Assembly (NCBI RefSeq): GCF_009720525.1
Contig: NZ_CP043930.1
Span: forward strand, 2,884,501-2,948,500
Reading direction: 5' to 3'
DNA length: 64,000 nucleotides
From: Gimesia benthica
GTDB taxonomy: Bacteria > Planctomycetota > Planctomycetia > Planctomycetales > Planctomycetaceae
This document shows positions 50,501 to 57,026 of the stretch, piece by piece (within the stretch, counting starts at the first letter, position 1; each line of letters starts with the position of its first letter). A model generated the notes under the pieces. It worked only from the letters and a program-made list of their open reading frames with translations, did no database searches and was not told the origin of the DNA. Made by a program: the position numbers and the translations under genes.

Positions 50501-53500
50501 CTGGAGCTGGATGAAATCTTCAACGTTCTGATGGACAGCCTGTCTGCCAACGGCCTGGACAGCAGAATCAATCTGGACGGTCCAGCTGATGTCACAATTA
50601 AGGATTTGGACACCGCGTTCATCTCTTTTGTCAACAACGATGTCTTTGTCGACGAAGAAGCGGGCTCGGTCACATTTAACGTCTACATCTCGAATGCGAT
50701 TGCAGTCGATGTTGGCTTCGATCTGACGACAAAAGACGGTACTCCTCCGTTACCCGCCGGTTCCGGAATTGCCACCGATGAGTCGCTGGATGATGACTAC
50801 AAATTCAAAACCCAGAGCTTCACCTTCACGGGTACTCCGGACACCGATAATGTCCCCAGTGCCCAGGCCTTCACCGTCACCATTACTCCCGACGAGAAAG
50901 TGGAACTGGATGAACTCTTCAATGTGTTCATCGACAACCTGAATGCCAACGGGCTCGACTCCCGAATTACTCTGGGGGCAGATGCCACCGGTATTATCCG
51001 CAACAATGACTCGGCTATCATCACGGTTGATCCTGTCATCTCCGGCGGTGTTAATGAAGGCAGTGGTACCGGCACTACCGATATCACTTTCAATGTGAAT
51101 ATTTCCAAAGCGATCGACACGAATGTCAGCTTCTTCCTCTCCACCGTGGACAATACAGCCACGGTGGCAGACAACGACTACATTGCGGTGCTGAACCAGC
51201 TGTATACATTCCTGGGTTCTCCCAATTCCGACGTTGTCCCGGGGCAGCAGACATTCACCGTGCAGATCGCCCAGGACAAAAAAGTCGAACTGGACGAAAT
51301 CTTCAATGTCATCGCGACCAATCTGAATGCGTCAGGACGCAACGTCACACTGGGACTGCCTGCAGCGGGTACGATCATCAATGATGACTCGGCGACTGTC
51401 ACAATCAACAACGTCTCCAAGCTGGAATCCGAAGGAAACTTTGTCTTCACCGCGACTCTCTCGAATCCGGTCGATTCTAACGTTTCCGTTGAAGTTTACA
51501 CTCAGCATGGGACGGGACTGATCACCGACAGCGACTACAACGCCGTTGATCCACTCACTCCAATCATCCTGAACTTCACTCCGAATGGTGCCCTGACTCA
51601 GAACTTCACGATCACCGTCAATGATGACAATCTCGTAGAAGGTGATGAGTTCTTCTCCACCATTCTGGCCAACCTGGACGCTGCCCTTCGCAATGTTTCG
51701 ATCATTAACGGAACCGACCAGGGACACATCCGGGATAACGACTCCGCGAAACTGTCAATCACTCCAGTCATCGACACCGAAAACCACAGTCCGTTCCAGT
51801 TCCTGGTCGAGTTGTCTAACCCGGTTGACGTAGCGATTACCGTGGATGCTTCAACCATCGACGGAACAGCCACATCCCCGGATGACTACCAGGGAATCTC
51901 TGGCCAGACTCTGACCTTCGGCCCCGGCGTGACGCAGGTTCCGCTGAACATCACTGTGTTCAACGATATCTTCACCGAAAGCCCGGAAACGTTCGAGGTC
52001 ATCCTGGACAATCTGGTTCCAAATGGACGTGCCGTCTTCCTGACCAGTGTCGAGTCGCTCAGCAGTGTCGCCACTTCTGACGCTGCAGTCGCCGTGGATG
52101 TTGTCGGTAACTACGCTTATGTGGCAGACCGCGATGGCGGCCTGCAGATCTACAACATTGCCAACCCGGCTGCTCCTTTCCATGTTGGTGAGTTTGACTT
52201 CAACAACCAGGGCATCGCCCAGGCGATCGATGTAGTCGGCAACCTGGCATACCTGGCGGTTGGTGAAGCAGGACTGCAGATCATCAACATTGCGAACCCG
52301 GCTGCTCCGGTCTTCGTCGGCAGTATCGCCACTCCCGCTCGAGCCCGCGGCGTCCAGGTCATCGGTAATCTGGCCTATGTCGCAGACGACAGTGGAAATG
52401 GTGGCGGTCTGCAGATCGTCGATGTCACCAACCCGGCCTCACCATCCATTCTGGGAAGCTTTGGAGTCTCTACTCCCGGCGGTCTGGCAGGGGGCGTCGA
52501 AGTCATTGGCAACATAGCCTACCTCACCGATGGAAATAACGGGCTGCAGATTGTCAACGTCACAGACTCATCCAACCCCACCCTGATCAAAAATGTTCTG
52601 ACTCCGGGTGGAGCTGCGATCGGCCTGGATGTAGTTGGAAACTACGCCTTTGTAGCGAACCGTGAAGGCGGTCTGCAGGTGATTGACATCTCGACCCCCG
52701 CCACCGCCTCAATTGTGGGTACACTGAATACTCCTGGCGTCGCCACGGGTGTCCAGGTAGACGGCAACTTCGCCTATGTGGCCGATGGAGCCTCCGGCCT
52801 GCAGGTGGTTGACATCACGAATCCGACCAGCCCGATTCTGATCAACACATTTAATACGCCCAGCAGTGCCCGCAGCCTGTTCGTGAACGGCACCCTGGCA
52901 TTCGTTGCTGACACCTTCAGCGGTCTGCAGATTCTGGAATTCTTCCCCTCGACTACCGCGACGGGAACGATTCTGGATCCCTCCGGCCCGCCATTGACGG
53001 GAACTGCTTCTCCCAATACCACCATCAGTACTTCGATCGTGAAATCACAGACAACTACTGATGCGAACGGCGAAACCGGTTCCGTACCGGAAAGCGAAGA
53101 TTGGGTTGATGAATGGGACAGTTTCTGGGTTGAAGTCTGGGGTACCACCACAGACGGCTCCGGTATCACCGGCGGTTCGTTTGACCTGGAATACAACACG
53201 GACTTCTTTACTGCGACCGCCATCGACTTCGGTTCCGCATTCGGCAGCAGCAGCTCGTCCAGCATCGATGACCAGACCGGCATCGTATCGGGCATCAGCG
53301 GTCAGAACGGCGTGGGCACACTGGGGTCCAGCAAGCAGGTTCTGCTGGCCCGCGTGAAGTTTGAATCGCTGGCCGATGATGGCGTTGCCATCGATACCGT
53401 CGCCGGCTTCCTCGGACCTCACAACCTGGGCATCCGCGTGATCAACGCTCAACTGGATGTGGCAGGTACCGGTGCAGTGACCGCATCAGTGGCGACTGCA

Positions 53501-54790
53501 CCGACCACCGATCTGTGGGCTGTCCCGTTTGACCTGGATGACAGTGGTGTCATCGACTTCAAGGATCTGCTCAAGTTCTCAACCTTCTATGGAACGTCAG
53601 TGGTCAACGCCTCCTCCGGGCTGGCCTGGTCACTCGACTTCGACAAGAGCGGCCAGATCAACTTCAAGGACCTGACCTTCCTGGCAATGAACTACAACCG
53701 TTCCAAAGCCAGCGGTCAGTCGGTTGTCTTCCCGCCGAACTTCCCACAGGAATGGTATGGTTCCTCCATCACCACAGACGGGGATGACTCACTGAATGAC
53801 CTGATCAACGCTGCCGTTGACGAATGGAAGACCGCTACCGGAAACCAGAACCTGTCAGTTCAGGTCGTGGTTACCGACCTGGGTGGTCAGCAACTGGGTG
53901 AAGGCCATATCCTGGAGCTTGACGAAAACGGGATTCCCGTCAAGGGACGCATTTACATTGACGACGATGCTGCCGGCCTCGGCTGGTACTCGTCTATCGA
54001 AGGGCTCTCCTTCGACAGCAATGGGGAAGCGATCTCCGGTTCTGCAGCCGACGGACACTACGACCTGTATACCGTCCTGCTGCACGAAATCGGTCACGCA
54101 GCCGGCTTCACGACGGGCTATTCTGCCTACGCCGACCATATTGAAACCAGCGGCTCCGGCCAGGTTCAGTTTGTCAGCTGGGATCTGATTGCACCGCTGA
54201 CCGACGACGGCCTGCACATCGATGAGAACTTCTATCCGGAGGACCTCATGGGCGAATTCCTCGACCCATCGGTTCGGAAGTCGATCTCAACCCTGGATGT
54301 TCGCATCCTGCAAGCTGCCTATGCAGACGCCGCAGGAGCCGTAATCAGCCCGCTGTCGGCTCCATTGACTGGTGCTGGACTCGATCCGACTCCGCTGATG
54401 ACCTCAGCACCTGTGGTTGATGCTCCGGCTGCAACCACTCGCACCAAGCAGTCTGTTGGGGTTGCTCCCGCACCTGCACTGGAGCCGGCATCCGAGCCAA
54501 CATCCGTCGAAACTGCTTCGGACTGGGGTTACACCTCGCTTACCGTACAGGATTCGGTACTGAACCTGGATCAGTCCAGCGGACTGGATCAGCTGGTTGG
54601 TTCGCTGCTCGATAACTCTTACGAGACGGATCAGCTGCTGACCAACGACTTCGACAGTTTCGAATCAGACGGATATGACCTTGGCTTCGAATTCGAAGAC
54701 GAAAAGGATCTGAACGCCGGCTTCGAACTGGAAACCGCAGGCGAAGAAGTGGATGACCTCTTCGCAGACTGGTCAGGACCGCTGATCTAA
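38501..54790 (+). CDS. giant secreted mosaic protein (5,429 aa): LEPR-XLL-like, metalloprotease motifs, beta-helix, vWA, Calx-beta, LVIVD, cohesin-like, dockerin
   Basis: One uninterrupted frame. The basic N-terminus ends in QLEDRTLLA (47-55), the planctomycete LEPR-XLL-like sorting motif. In order: Ig-like beta domains (to ~330); a matrixin-like zinc protease with HEIGHTLGLGH at 465-475 and Met-turn SVMG; PPC-type domains (~510-620, ~1380 and ~1570); right-handed beta-helix repeats (~800-1300); a second zinc motif HEMGHVLG at 2451; a vWA domain with MIDAS DISGS at 2861-2865; eight Calx-beta repeats (~3511-4513); seven LVIVD repeats (~4527-4815); a cohesin-like domain (~4864-5004); a dockerin (Ca loops at 5011 and 5046); a third zinc motif HEIGHAAGF at 5195; and an acidic tail. 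Export and an adhesive or matrix role are inferred. Codon use and frame are continuous, arguing for a functional gene. Confidence 0.9.
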   Translation: MVVGRPFFVSYLRRPISLLNCLRRGQKKRQSREKLRSYVSTYSTAEQLEDRTLLAGASLVNIEPNIDLSLTDGEVYNQAPSELTFKFTPGQQINPDTLGAIQIVRSGLDGTFIDGNEVPITPGYIGIGENPNEVILRFAESLPDDHYQITILGTGANPLLNQNNEAFQDGVDQIIDFELDLGAKVVAVVPQPVSGGGTGSLTQAKDQIDVYFNADTLDLASAENVQFYQLIDTSSNTLINPDSVTYDSATNKATLTFAADIADGTYHLRIGESNTPDFTTANVVAVGDVNSSFDEADANADLGVLGTQTIQVNGVIQPQSVLQPQLPGGNDEPGHREITIEQHIESNATGTTPSAPSAIPTIQFYFPDFYGNDLYGNPLYNEITENQKQRTREIYELYSFLTGIEVQETANSGTAIVTGDIRVLDPGTPPLAVGGIASGSMAIMNGALDWGDSPYGGGWFGTAFHEIGHTLGLGHSYDLPSVMGSSGGDVGGTVAGEPIFPSNFDITHINRIHPALANDIDLHKFELATAGRFTAEITADRLPTKSFLDSVLTLYKETSLGVREIIARNDDFFGEDAFLDLELEAGNYYLAVTSVGNIDFDPNVADSGYGGRTDGLYSLDINFTPDPMANTFMVDSTGVALDGDADGTPGGVFDFWFQSGETIFVDKATQSAGPADGSLSNPYTNIDDALLAAGNSATAKIVRIVGNGGVDGDISTIADNDAYLVGLTDSFQPLEDGATFNIPKDVTVMVDEGAVIKLQRANIDVGSNNLLDDRSQGALQILGTTENQVYLTAYGNDAIGGDDDGLSDGANPGDWGGIVFRDDSGLEDQGIFLNSVNNANISYGGGSVFVNSVQQVFSAIHAESARPTIWQNSITFSADSAISADPRSFEDSQFTNGSFVMDRHGLEIFDNNIANNSVNGLFVRINTPYGSTINKLDVPAIFNDKITHVVTENLQIYGAPGGQMDESGNPTINGRLKIDPGTVIKLSGARIEAERGSAQLIAEGTEANPIIFTSLSDDRYGAGTTFDTSNDGFDTSDPANLPYGPGNWGGIIFNAASSGSIDHALITNAGGLIPIEGGFANFNAIEVHQAEFRISNSILENNASGQTGSNRNGRGSNDDATIFVRGAQPIIVDNIFRDNEGTVVSIDANSLNYKFKGDYGRSTGFSEAYTQYTDNHGALVRLNRMENNGLNGMEVRAALLDTETVWDDTDIVHILRGEIQVLQHHTFSGIRLQSNLDEGLVVKLDGADAGFTADGVPLDIEDRIGGTVQIIGQPGFPVILTSLADDTAGASFTPAGLPQTDTNNDGDASTPSAGDWRSIRLDRYSNDRNVVERFETEGNNTGGVDTNSNPGFAQNLGILAPDEISGDENRALGFNVHGNISADAPDDVDVYSFTGTAGTRIWIDIDRTSSALDTMVELVDLYGNVLARSLNSFDDLTLSGLAEPLNQTAHLLGDFYSQNINDAGFSVILPGSAGATGTFFIRVRSQPVAGDEANLEGGQTSGQYQLQVRLRQVDEKPGSTVRYADIRYPTNGVEVLGQPAHSPLLGESSEKAANNESIDNAQGLGNLLTSDRNTLSVSGSLSSGSDVDWYTFEMGYDLIQVIGGRSDGGKTFAAIFDIDYADGLSRGDTTLSVFDDQGRLILVSRDSDIQDDQADGDTENLAAGSFGKLDPYIGTVQLPSATPGSTFRYHVAISSNARLPQALNATFVSGALNSQIRLEPVSSVQRIVEDHIGFSGYTSGNSLAGSTYVVPPTTSSIFDISNETTLSTNVTAFTLEDVNLYVSQNDRLRIVDPYDGRVAELYPGANATIDVGALSTGGNDNTSDITIRSDGRLFSYESLGGVGNTVGRYREIDPGNAGTISSNNDGIPSIPNTGATDPVQINSDSVGALAFQRIGVATYNLFYAVNDGANTTLYQANPANGDAGDNRWTSSTDTTDPRNTFTVIGDITGYGNITGMSFRGINASASQSILYAVTDDNYLLTITFTDRSWGRRDVNNVTAVDLSGQISGTLQGLTAAPQNLNNGAFQNYLFGITNTGNLYCIDPATGSLLSTIDDPALGTINIFNGGGDFINVGTSGITGLAFSPLDFNLWHPTFRRNTDSGHGINNTFDQTRTDVGGNDRDTFPNGLEQSEQQGGASFYFGFEQWLQNNSSTNDYIDYEPNAQYGVLSSNFQRDLSTNPNIGDNYNIAGGAHGSLVSGEFSLAGYNGTDLPTLYFNYFLETENANSITGNMRDAARVYITNDGGITWEELATNNSTLAPATNPNAGELSSYLTVSEREGVGNANQQVQEMFDNSGVWRQARIDLSNYAGDATLQLRFDFSTSGTVEGENITTSSPITPPVSDYQIDVLFTDSSLTASQQAVFQQAAYRWSQIIQGDVPDVDLSGMGYGIVDDLVIEATAPFIDGVGGILGQAGPTSVRPGTFIPSSGIMQFDSADIADMEASGRLFDVILHEMGHVLGIGTIWDDLGLVTDLGTSDPRYTGTEGVTQYNALLGTSLSDIPVANTGGPGTFGSHWRESDLDTELMTGYAEPAGVNMPISTITIGSLADLGYDVDLGAADTYPLQAPESQTEGLVSLGEMLEAPTFLVLDESSILASANDSSLSSLLPGDLFGDPDGNRQAQNNNFEGFYIDDIIIGFAERGEMVTGAQADQTAFFNLPQNPTFGAPTQLLSGGYQLEIRRGTEYAAPPNGQLPDLTISTQFDTNDRLVREVVDLTDTTINAQQGDRNLARQQGHISIESNSISSASEYGINIDAGQRESVAAGPNGGVSARSQAGGVINVPELNDFFNGGLGFAPGVTIQNNVVTEFTNGLGGIRVSGDTNSSTQNNPAAVSYTKVVNNTLSGANVTVTQSSAQIDVVFIIDISGSMGPAIANVQAQLLNFNSQMQAAGIDAQYGLVLMPSPVGFSDDPTQVQDIVDFATFTAPGSPFQTIPITGATERGSDAILEALNLFDPDAGPTTFNYRPGSRIVPILLTNEDDDSTTQAAIDAQAALLTTNSLFYAIADPLFFNTASTYGTFATSTGGQLFDINNFLLDPTNFFNTMTADLIGQIAVGAAGQGILVENYATTTILNNIVANTSTAIDLQSSGGIPNVVGANVFKGNTAIGTAGTNSIQLGASDPLFVNPSKGNYYLADNSKAIDSSLNSLADRPDFVNVKDSIGMPNSDIFAPTYDAFGQLRVDDPTQTPPPGLGSNIFKDRGAIERADFVGPTAIISLPEDNDVDGVDQNSDPNAVYITNPELFTTMIVKLKDSGIGIDDSLVNSLQFTLTARTSTSTRTLEEGLDYIFSYNRNTDEVIFTSIAGVFGMDTLYTIDVDNSTSNAVKDLAGNLLQPNQTDGSTSFTILVSDGVNAPPINHFDATPIPDSPNVTVTTDPGFSVVFSAANGNALTVTDQDSFLGTQGIPTSPATDGMVTVTLSTLMTEGKLAAGPNTSNVTINLTDDGTSYFLEITGLIEDVNTALDGVSWTPLSTPTDGTTFAGATASLTMTTDDNGNFFGDPSQTDTDVIDIVVTALPEVFFNTPTYSLNEDGTTTVTVELERDKIGLVTTVDLLFGAGDTEGIDFTTPPPAQVIFAANELTAEVVFTIFNDDIVELDEQFTLTIDTVDNGTKTDGLIDDGLGGTLTVYDQTTITIVDNDTATITFVETDLTVAEDVATGYVEYTVHISNAVENDVQFFVTSADGTSLVVDNASDENTDDDYTSVNELVTFANSITPAADQTFQVFITDDNKLELDEIFNLYMNSLTAGGLESKITLGSPVGNPAQVTITDEDTAVISFVSDDLSVTEDDGATVTFNIQIDDGSGGAITLAKDVSFSVSTADGTSIVDRNATVADNDYTAKTEQFTFAGSADADLATGIQNFVITINNDDKLELDEVFNVFMSQLAANGLDSKITLSHPITEPDSNNWAQAKITDELDTANITFLNSNITVNEQAGAIALLTVQIDKAIAENVSFDLFTQDGTATDELIDDDYSSDRQTFTFLGTPDTDVVPGVQTFVVNITNDDKLELDEIFNVLMDSLSANGLDSRINLDGPADVTIKDLDTAFISFVNNDVFVDEEAGSVTFNVYISNAIAVDVGFDLTTKDGTPPLPAGSGIATDESLDDDYKFKTQSFTFTGTPDTDNVPSAQAFTVTITPDEKVELDELFNVFIDNLNANGLDSRITLGADATGIIRNNDSAIITVDPVISGGVNEGSGTGTTDITFNVNISKAIDTNVSFFLSTVDNTATVADNDYIAVLNQLYTFLGSPNSDVVPGQQTFTVQIAQDKKVELDEIFNVIATNLNASGRNVTLGLPAAGTIINDDSATVTINNVSKLESEGNFVFTATLSNPVDSNVSVEVYTQHGTGLITDSDYNAVDPLTPIILNFTPNGALTQNFTITVNDDNLVEGDEFFSTILANLDAALRNVSIINGTDQGHIRDNDSAKLSITPVIDTENHSPFQFLVELSNPVDVAITVDASTIDGTATSPDDYQGISGQTLTFGPGVTQVPLNITVFNDIFTESPETFEVILDNLVPNGRAVFLTSVESLSSVATSDAAVAVDVVGNYAYVADRDGGLQIYNIANPAAPFHVGEFDFNNQGIAQAIDVVGNLAYLAVGEAGLQIINIANPAAPVFVGSIATPARARGVQVIGNLAYVADDSGNGGGLQIVDVTNPASPSILGSFGVSTPGGLAGGVEVIGNIAYLTDGNNGLQIVNVTDSSNPTLIKNVLTPGGAAIGLDVVGNYAFVANREGGLQVIDISTPATASIVGTLNTPGVATGVQVDGNFAYVADGASGLQVVDITNPTSPILINTFNTPSSARSLFVNGTLAFVADTFSGLQILEFFPSTTATGTILDPSGPPLTGTASPNTTISTSIVKSQTTTDANGETGSVPESEDWVDEWDSFWVEVWGTTTDGSGITGGSFDLEYNTDFFTATAIDFGSAFGSSSSSSIDDQTGIVSGISGQNGVGTLGSSKQVLLARVKFESLADDGVAIDTVAGFLGPHNLGIRVINAQLDVAGTGAVTASVATAPTTDLWAVPFDLDDSGVIDFKDLLKFSTFYGTSVVNASSGLAWSLDFDKSGQINFKDLTFLAMNYNRSKASGQSVVFPPNFPQEWYGSSITTDGDDSLNDLINAAVDEWKTATGNQNLSVQVVVTDLGGQQLGEGHILELDENGIPVKGRIYIDDDAAGLGWYSSIEGLSFDSNGEAISGSAADGHYDLYTVLLHEIGHAAGFTTGYSAYADHIETSGSGQVQFVSWDLIAPLTDDGLHIDENFYPEDLMGEFLDPSVRKSISTLDVRILQAAYADAAGAVISPLSAPLTGAGLDPTPLMTSAPVVDAPAATTRTKQSVGVAPAPALEPASEPTSVETASDWGYTSLTVQDSVLNLDQSSGLDQLVGSLLDNSYETDQLLTNDFDSFESDGYDLGFEFEDEKDLNAGFELETAGEEVDDLFADWSGPLI
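49030..52040 (+). repeat. array of eight Calx-beta repeats inside the giant gene
   Basis: Eight consecutive units of 110-145 codons. Each begins T/SAxIxF, passes a D-D-Y turn and ends in a KLELDEIFN-type strand plus a DxD-rich linker such as TIVDNDT or IKDLDT. Units 2-5 are the most alike, repeating NDDKLELDE and ANGLDSRI almost unchanged, which points to recent internal duplication. Calx-beta domains bind calcium and stiffen extracellular proteins. Confidence 0.85.
52080..52945 (+). repeat. seven LVIVD repeats, likely one beta-propeller
   Basis: Seven units of about 40 codons, each with GNxAYVAD...GLQIVDITNP. Seven is the number expected for a closed seven-bladed propeller, directly after the Calx-beta array. 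The pattern GLQI is kept in all seven copies (GLQV in copies 5 and 6). Confidence 0.8.
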
Positions 54791-54823
54791 GCAATCGCCT
54801 GGCAATTGGAATAATGAGAGACG

Positions 54824-54858
54824 GAGAGGTGTGAGCGAAAGCTCCACCTCTCTTTTTT
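54824..54858 (+). terminator. rho-independent terminator of the giant gene
   Basis: GAGAGGTG (54824-54831) pairs with CACCTCTC (54845-54852). A bulged T and an inner GAGC/GCTC stem capped by a GAAA tetraloop complete the hairpin, followed by six Ts. It lies 33 bases after the giant gene stop. Confidence 0.92.
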
Positions 54859-55060
54859 ATCTCATAGTCAAATGCCAGGCATCGGCTGGAATCACTCCTC
54901 CTGTTGAAATTCCTCCAGAAGTGCATCTATCCACCACTTCTCTATTTTCATCTACGGGCTCATGTGGCTAATCAGTAAAATGCCGGATTCGTTTTTCGGA
55001 TTTCGAGTCACGGATCATGTTTCCCTTGGAAGTCTTGTTGATGTTGGAAGTCAACAGGCG

Positions 55061-55082
55061 GGAGGACACACGGGTCCTCCCC
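55061..55082. repeat. short hairpin repeat (GGGAGGAC type)
   Basis: Perfect 8-base inverted repeat, GGGAGGAC at 55061-55068 and GTCCTCCC at 55075-55082, with a six-base loop. No T-tract follows, so it is not a typical terminator. It is the first of three closely spaced hairpins in this intergenic region. Confidence 0.65.
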
Positions 55083-55153
55083 TACATTGATGGAAATCGG
55101 ATTCAGGTTCTGGGTATTTCGTCTCCACAGTCAGTTTCCTGCTCGCTGCGCTC

Positions 55154-55174
55154 GGCCCGAATTGCATTCGGGCC
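55154..55174. repeat. short hairpin repeat (GGCCCGAAT type)
   Basis: Perfect 9-base inverted repeat, GGCCCGAAT at 55154-55162 and ATTCGGGCC at 55166-55174, with a three-base loop. It lies about 70 bases from the preceding hairpin. Confidence 0.7.
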
Positions 55175-55186
55175 CACCCGATGCTG

Positions 55187-55263
55187 TGAGCGGAATGGCG
55201 CTAGCCACCGGTTCTGTTGTCCGCGTCACCCCGTGTTACCGGCGGCTGACGCCTTGCCGCTCA
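55187..55263. repeat. REP-like imperfect palindrome
   Basis: TGAGCGG (55187-55193) pairs with CCGCTCA (55257-55263). Inside, a 16-base arm at 55197-55212 (GGCGCTAGCCACCGGT) pairs with 55238-55253 (ACCGGCGGCTGACGCC), with 13 Watson-Crick pairs, one wobble and two mismatches, around a 25-base loop. The form is that of a bacterial REP element; genomic copy number cannot be checked here. Confidence 0.55.
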
Positions 55264-55398
55264 TGAGGATGTGTCATATGAACTCCCATTATGAATTAAA
55301 GCATGTGGACTGTGGTGAGGCAGACCGTCTCACGCCTGCTGTCTCTGGGTGCTGCTTGAGGAGCGATACTGATTGTGTTGAACGGCACCGGCGGGTCA

Positions 55399-55480
55399 AG
55401 ACAGAATTTTGTCCCGTTGTGACCGGATTTTGTCCACGTCTGTCCCAGATTTTGTCCTGGTCTGACCGGTTTGTGTCTCA
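55399..55480. repeat. degenerate ~21-base tandem repeat
   Basis: Three copies of TTTTGTCC begin at 55407, 55428 and 55450, and a weaker fourth (TTTGTGTC) near 55470, each in the context (C/A)(G/A)xTTTTGTCCxxGTCTG. Spacing is 20-22 bases. No coding frame uses them. Confidence 0.55.
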
Positions 55481-55754
55481 GTCTGCCCTGAACAGCGGAG
55501 ACCGAACATCGCGAACCGGTTCGAAATACTCCAGTAAGCATCAGGTGAAAAGCCACTCAGATTCAGGTGCTGTTTCGTCAGTGGTGCGCCTGCATGCAGT
55601 GCACGCTGCACCCGTCTCGCGCGCGAGCCAGAAGGGAACCAGCATACGCTTCGGGATGCGCGGTTCAAGTTCAATCTGTTCAGAGGAGCGGCGCAGATTT
55701 TCAGTGGGGCATGTCACTCGACGGGATCAACGAAGTCACGGCTCTGCGTTTTCG

Positions 55755-56861
55755 TCAGACACAAAACTCGTGGTATTCCAGACCAAAGGTGGCGGCGACT
55801 GCGCGGTTGGTCACCTGTCCGTTGTGCACGTTGACCGCAGACAACAATCCGCGGTCCTGCCCACAGGCGGCTTCCAGTCCCTGGTTCGCCAGTCTGAGTG
55901 CATACGGGAGCGTGACGTTACACAGGGCATAAGTGCTGGTACGTCCCACGGCGCCAGGCATGTTGGCGACACAGTAATGCACGACGCCATCCACGACGAA
56001 AGTGGGATCCGAGTGCGTCGTCGGCCGGGATGTTTCGATACAGCCTCCCTGATCGACGGCGACATCAATCAACACCGCGCCCGGCTTCATCATCTTCAAA
56101 GCAGACTGGGGAACGAGCATCGGAGCCCGGGCGCCTGGGATCAGGACGGCTCCGATCACCAGGTCCGCCAGCTCGAGTTGCTCGCGGATGTTGTGTTTGT
56201 CGCTGTAAAGCGTATTCACGTTGGCAGGCATGATATCTTCGAGGTAACGCAGACGATCTACGCTGATATCCAGAATAACGACGTCCGCCTGAAAGCCGGC
56301 TGCGATCTGGGCCGCGTTCTTGCCGACCACACCTCCGCCCAGAATCAGGATGTGCGCCGGCGGGACTCCCGGTACGCCTCCCAGCAGAATGCCGCGTCCC
56401 AACTGGGGGCGTTCCAGATACTTGGCGCCTTCCTGAATGCTCATGCGTCCGGCGACTTCACTCATGGGAGTCAACAGCGGGAGCTGGCCGTTTTTCCCCT
56501 CAAGCGTTTCGTAAGCGACGGCGGTGGCGCCCGTTTCCAGAAAGCCGCGGGTGAGTTTTTCGTCGGCGGCGAAGTGGAAGTAGGTAAACAGGATCTGGCT
56601 CGGTCTGAGCAGGGGCCATTCGGAGGGCTGCGGCTCTTTGACTTTGATAATCATGTCGGCGCGGGAGAAGATTTCTTGAGCCGTTTCGACGATTTCGGCC
56701 CCGTTTTCTTCGTAGAGTTCATCGGGAATCCCACTCCCCTGCCCGGCTCCCCGTTCGACCAGGACGGTATGCCCGGCGGCCGTCAATTCCTCGGCTCCAA
56801 CCGGAATCAGGGCGACGCGGTACTCGTCCTGCTTGATTTCACGAGGGACTCCGATAATCAT
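55755..56861 (-). CDS. ald: alanine dehydrogenase
   Basis: A 368-residue NAD-dependent enzyme interconverting alanine and pyruvate plus ammonia. The N-terminus MIIGVPREIKQDEYRVALIP is the family signature; IKVKEPQPSEW and MSEVAGRMSIQEGAKYL follow. The Rossmann core is HILILGGGVVGKNAAQIAAGFQ, and the C-terminal DVAVDQGGCIETSRPTTHSD holds catalytic residues. The start at 56861 begins with this signature; the frame extends eight codons upstream. It is divergent from nadC, with 165 bases between. Confidence 0.96.
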   Translation of the reverse strand: MIIGVPREIKQDEYRVALIPVGAEELTAAGHTVLVERGAGQGSGIPDELYEENGAEIVETAQEIFSRADMIIKVKEPQPSEWPLLRPSQILFTYFHFAADEKLTRGFLETGATAVAYETLEGKNGQLPLLTPMSEVAGRMSIQEGAKYLERPQLGRGILLGGVPGVPPAHILILGGGVVGKNAAQIAAGFQADVVILDISVDRLRYLEDIMPANVNTLYSDKHNIREQLELADLVIGAVLIPGARAPMLVPQSALKMMKPGAVLIDVAVDQGGCIETSRPTTHSDPTFVVDGVVHYCVANMPGAVGRTSTYALCNVTLPYALRLANQGLEAACGQDRGLLSAVNVHNGQVTNRAVAATFGLEYHEFCV

Positions 56862-57026
56862 GTGCTTCTCCCGATTACATGTCAAACTGCAGACTGCTAT
56901 GATACGATAAGTACTTATAGCTATTATCGTTTAATTCTACGTCTGATGTTAGTCAGATGCTGGATTCAGAATCGGAATGCCCTTGAATCGGCGCGTTCCC
57001 AGACCCCCGAATACAGAGATGCGCAC

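Larger units (their letters stand above)
54791..55754. other. 964-base gene-free region with terminator, hairpins and short repeats
   Basis: No supported gene lies between the giant gene and alanine dehydrogenase. The region holds the giant gene's terminator (54824-54858), three hairpin elements between 55061 and 55263 and a degenerate 21-base repeat at 55399-55480. A plus-strand open frame runs from 55017 into nadC, but its product is low-complexity and lies opposite the ald coding sequence, so I treat it as non-coding. Confidence 0.6.

Noticed and set aside
55017..57026. A 966-codon plus-strand open frame running from the repeat region into nadC.
   Set aside because: It lies opposite the well-supported alanine dehydrogenase gene, its product is basic and low in complexity with no domain, and NadC homology begins only near 57027. 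The frame is open because of codon bias on the opposite strand.
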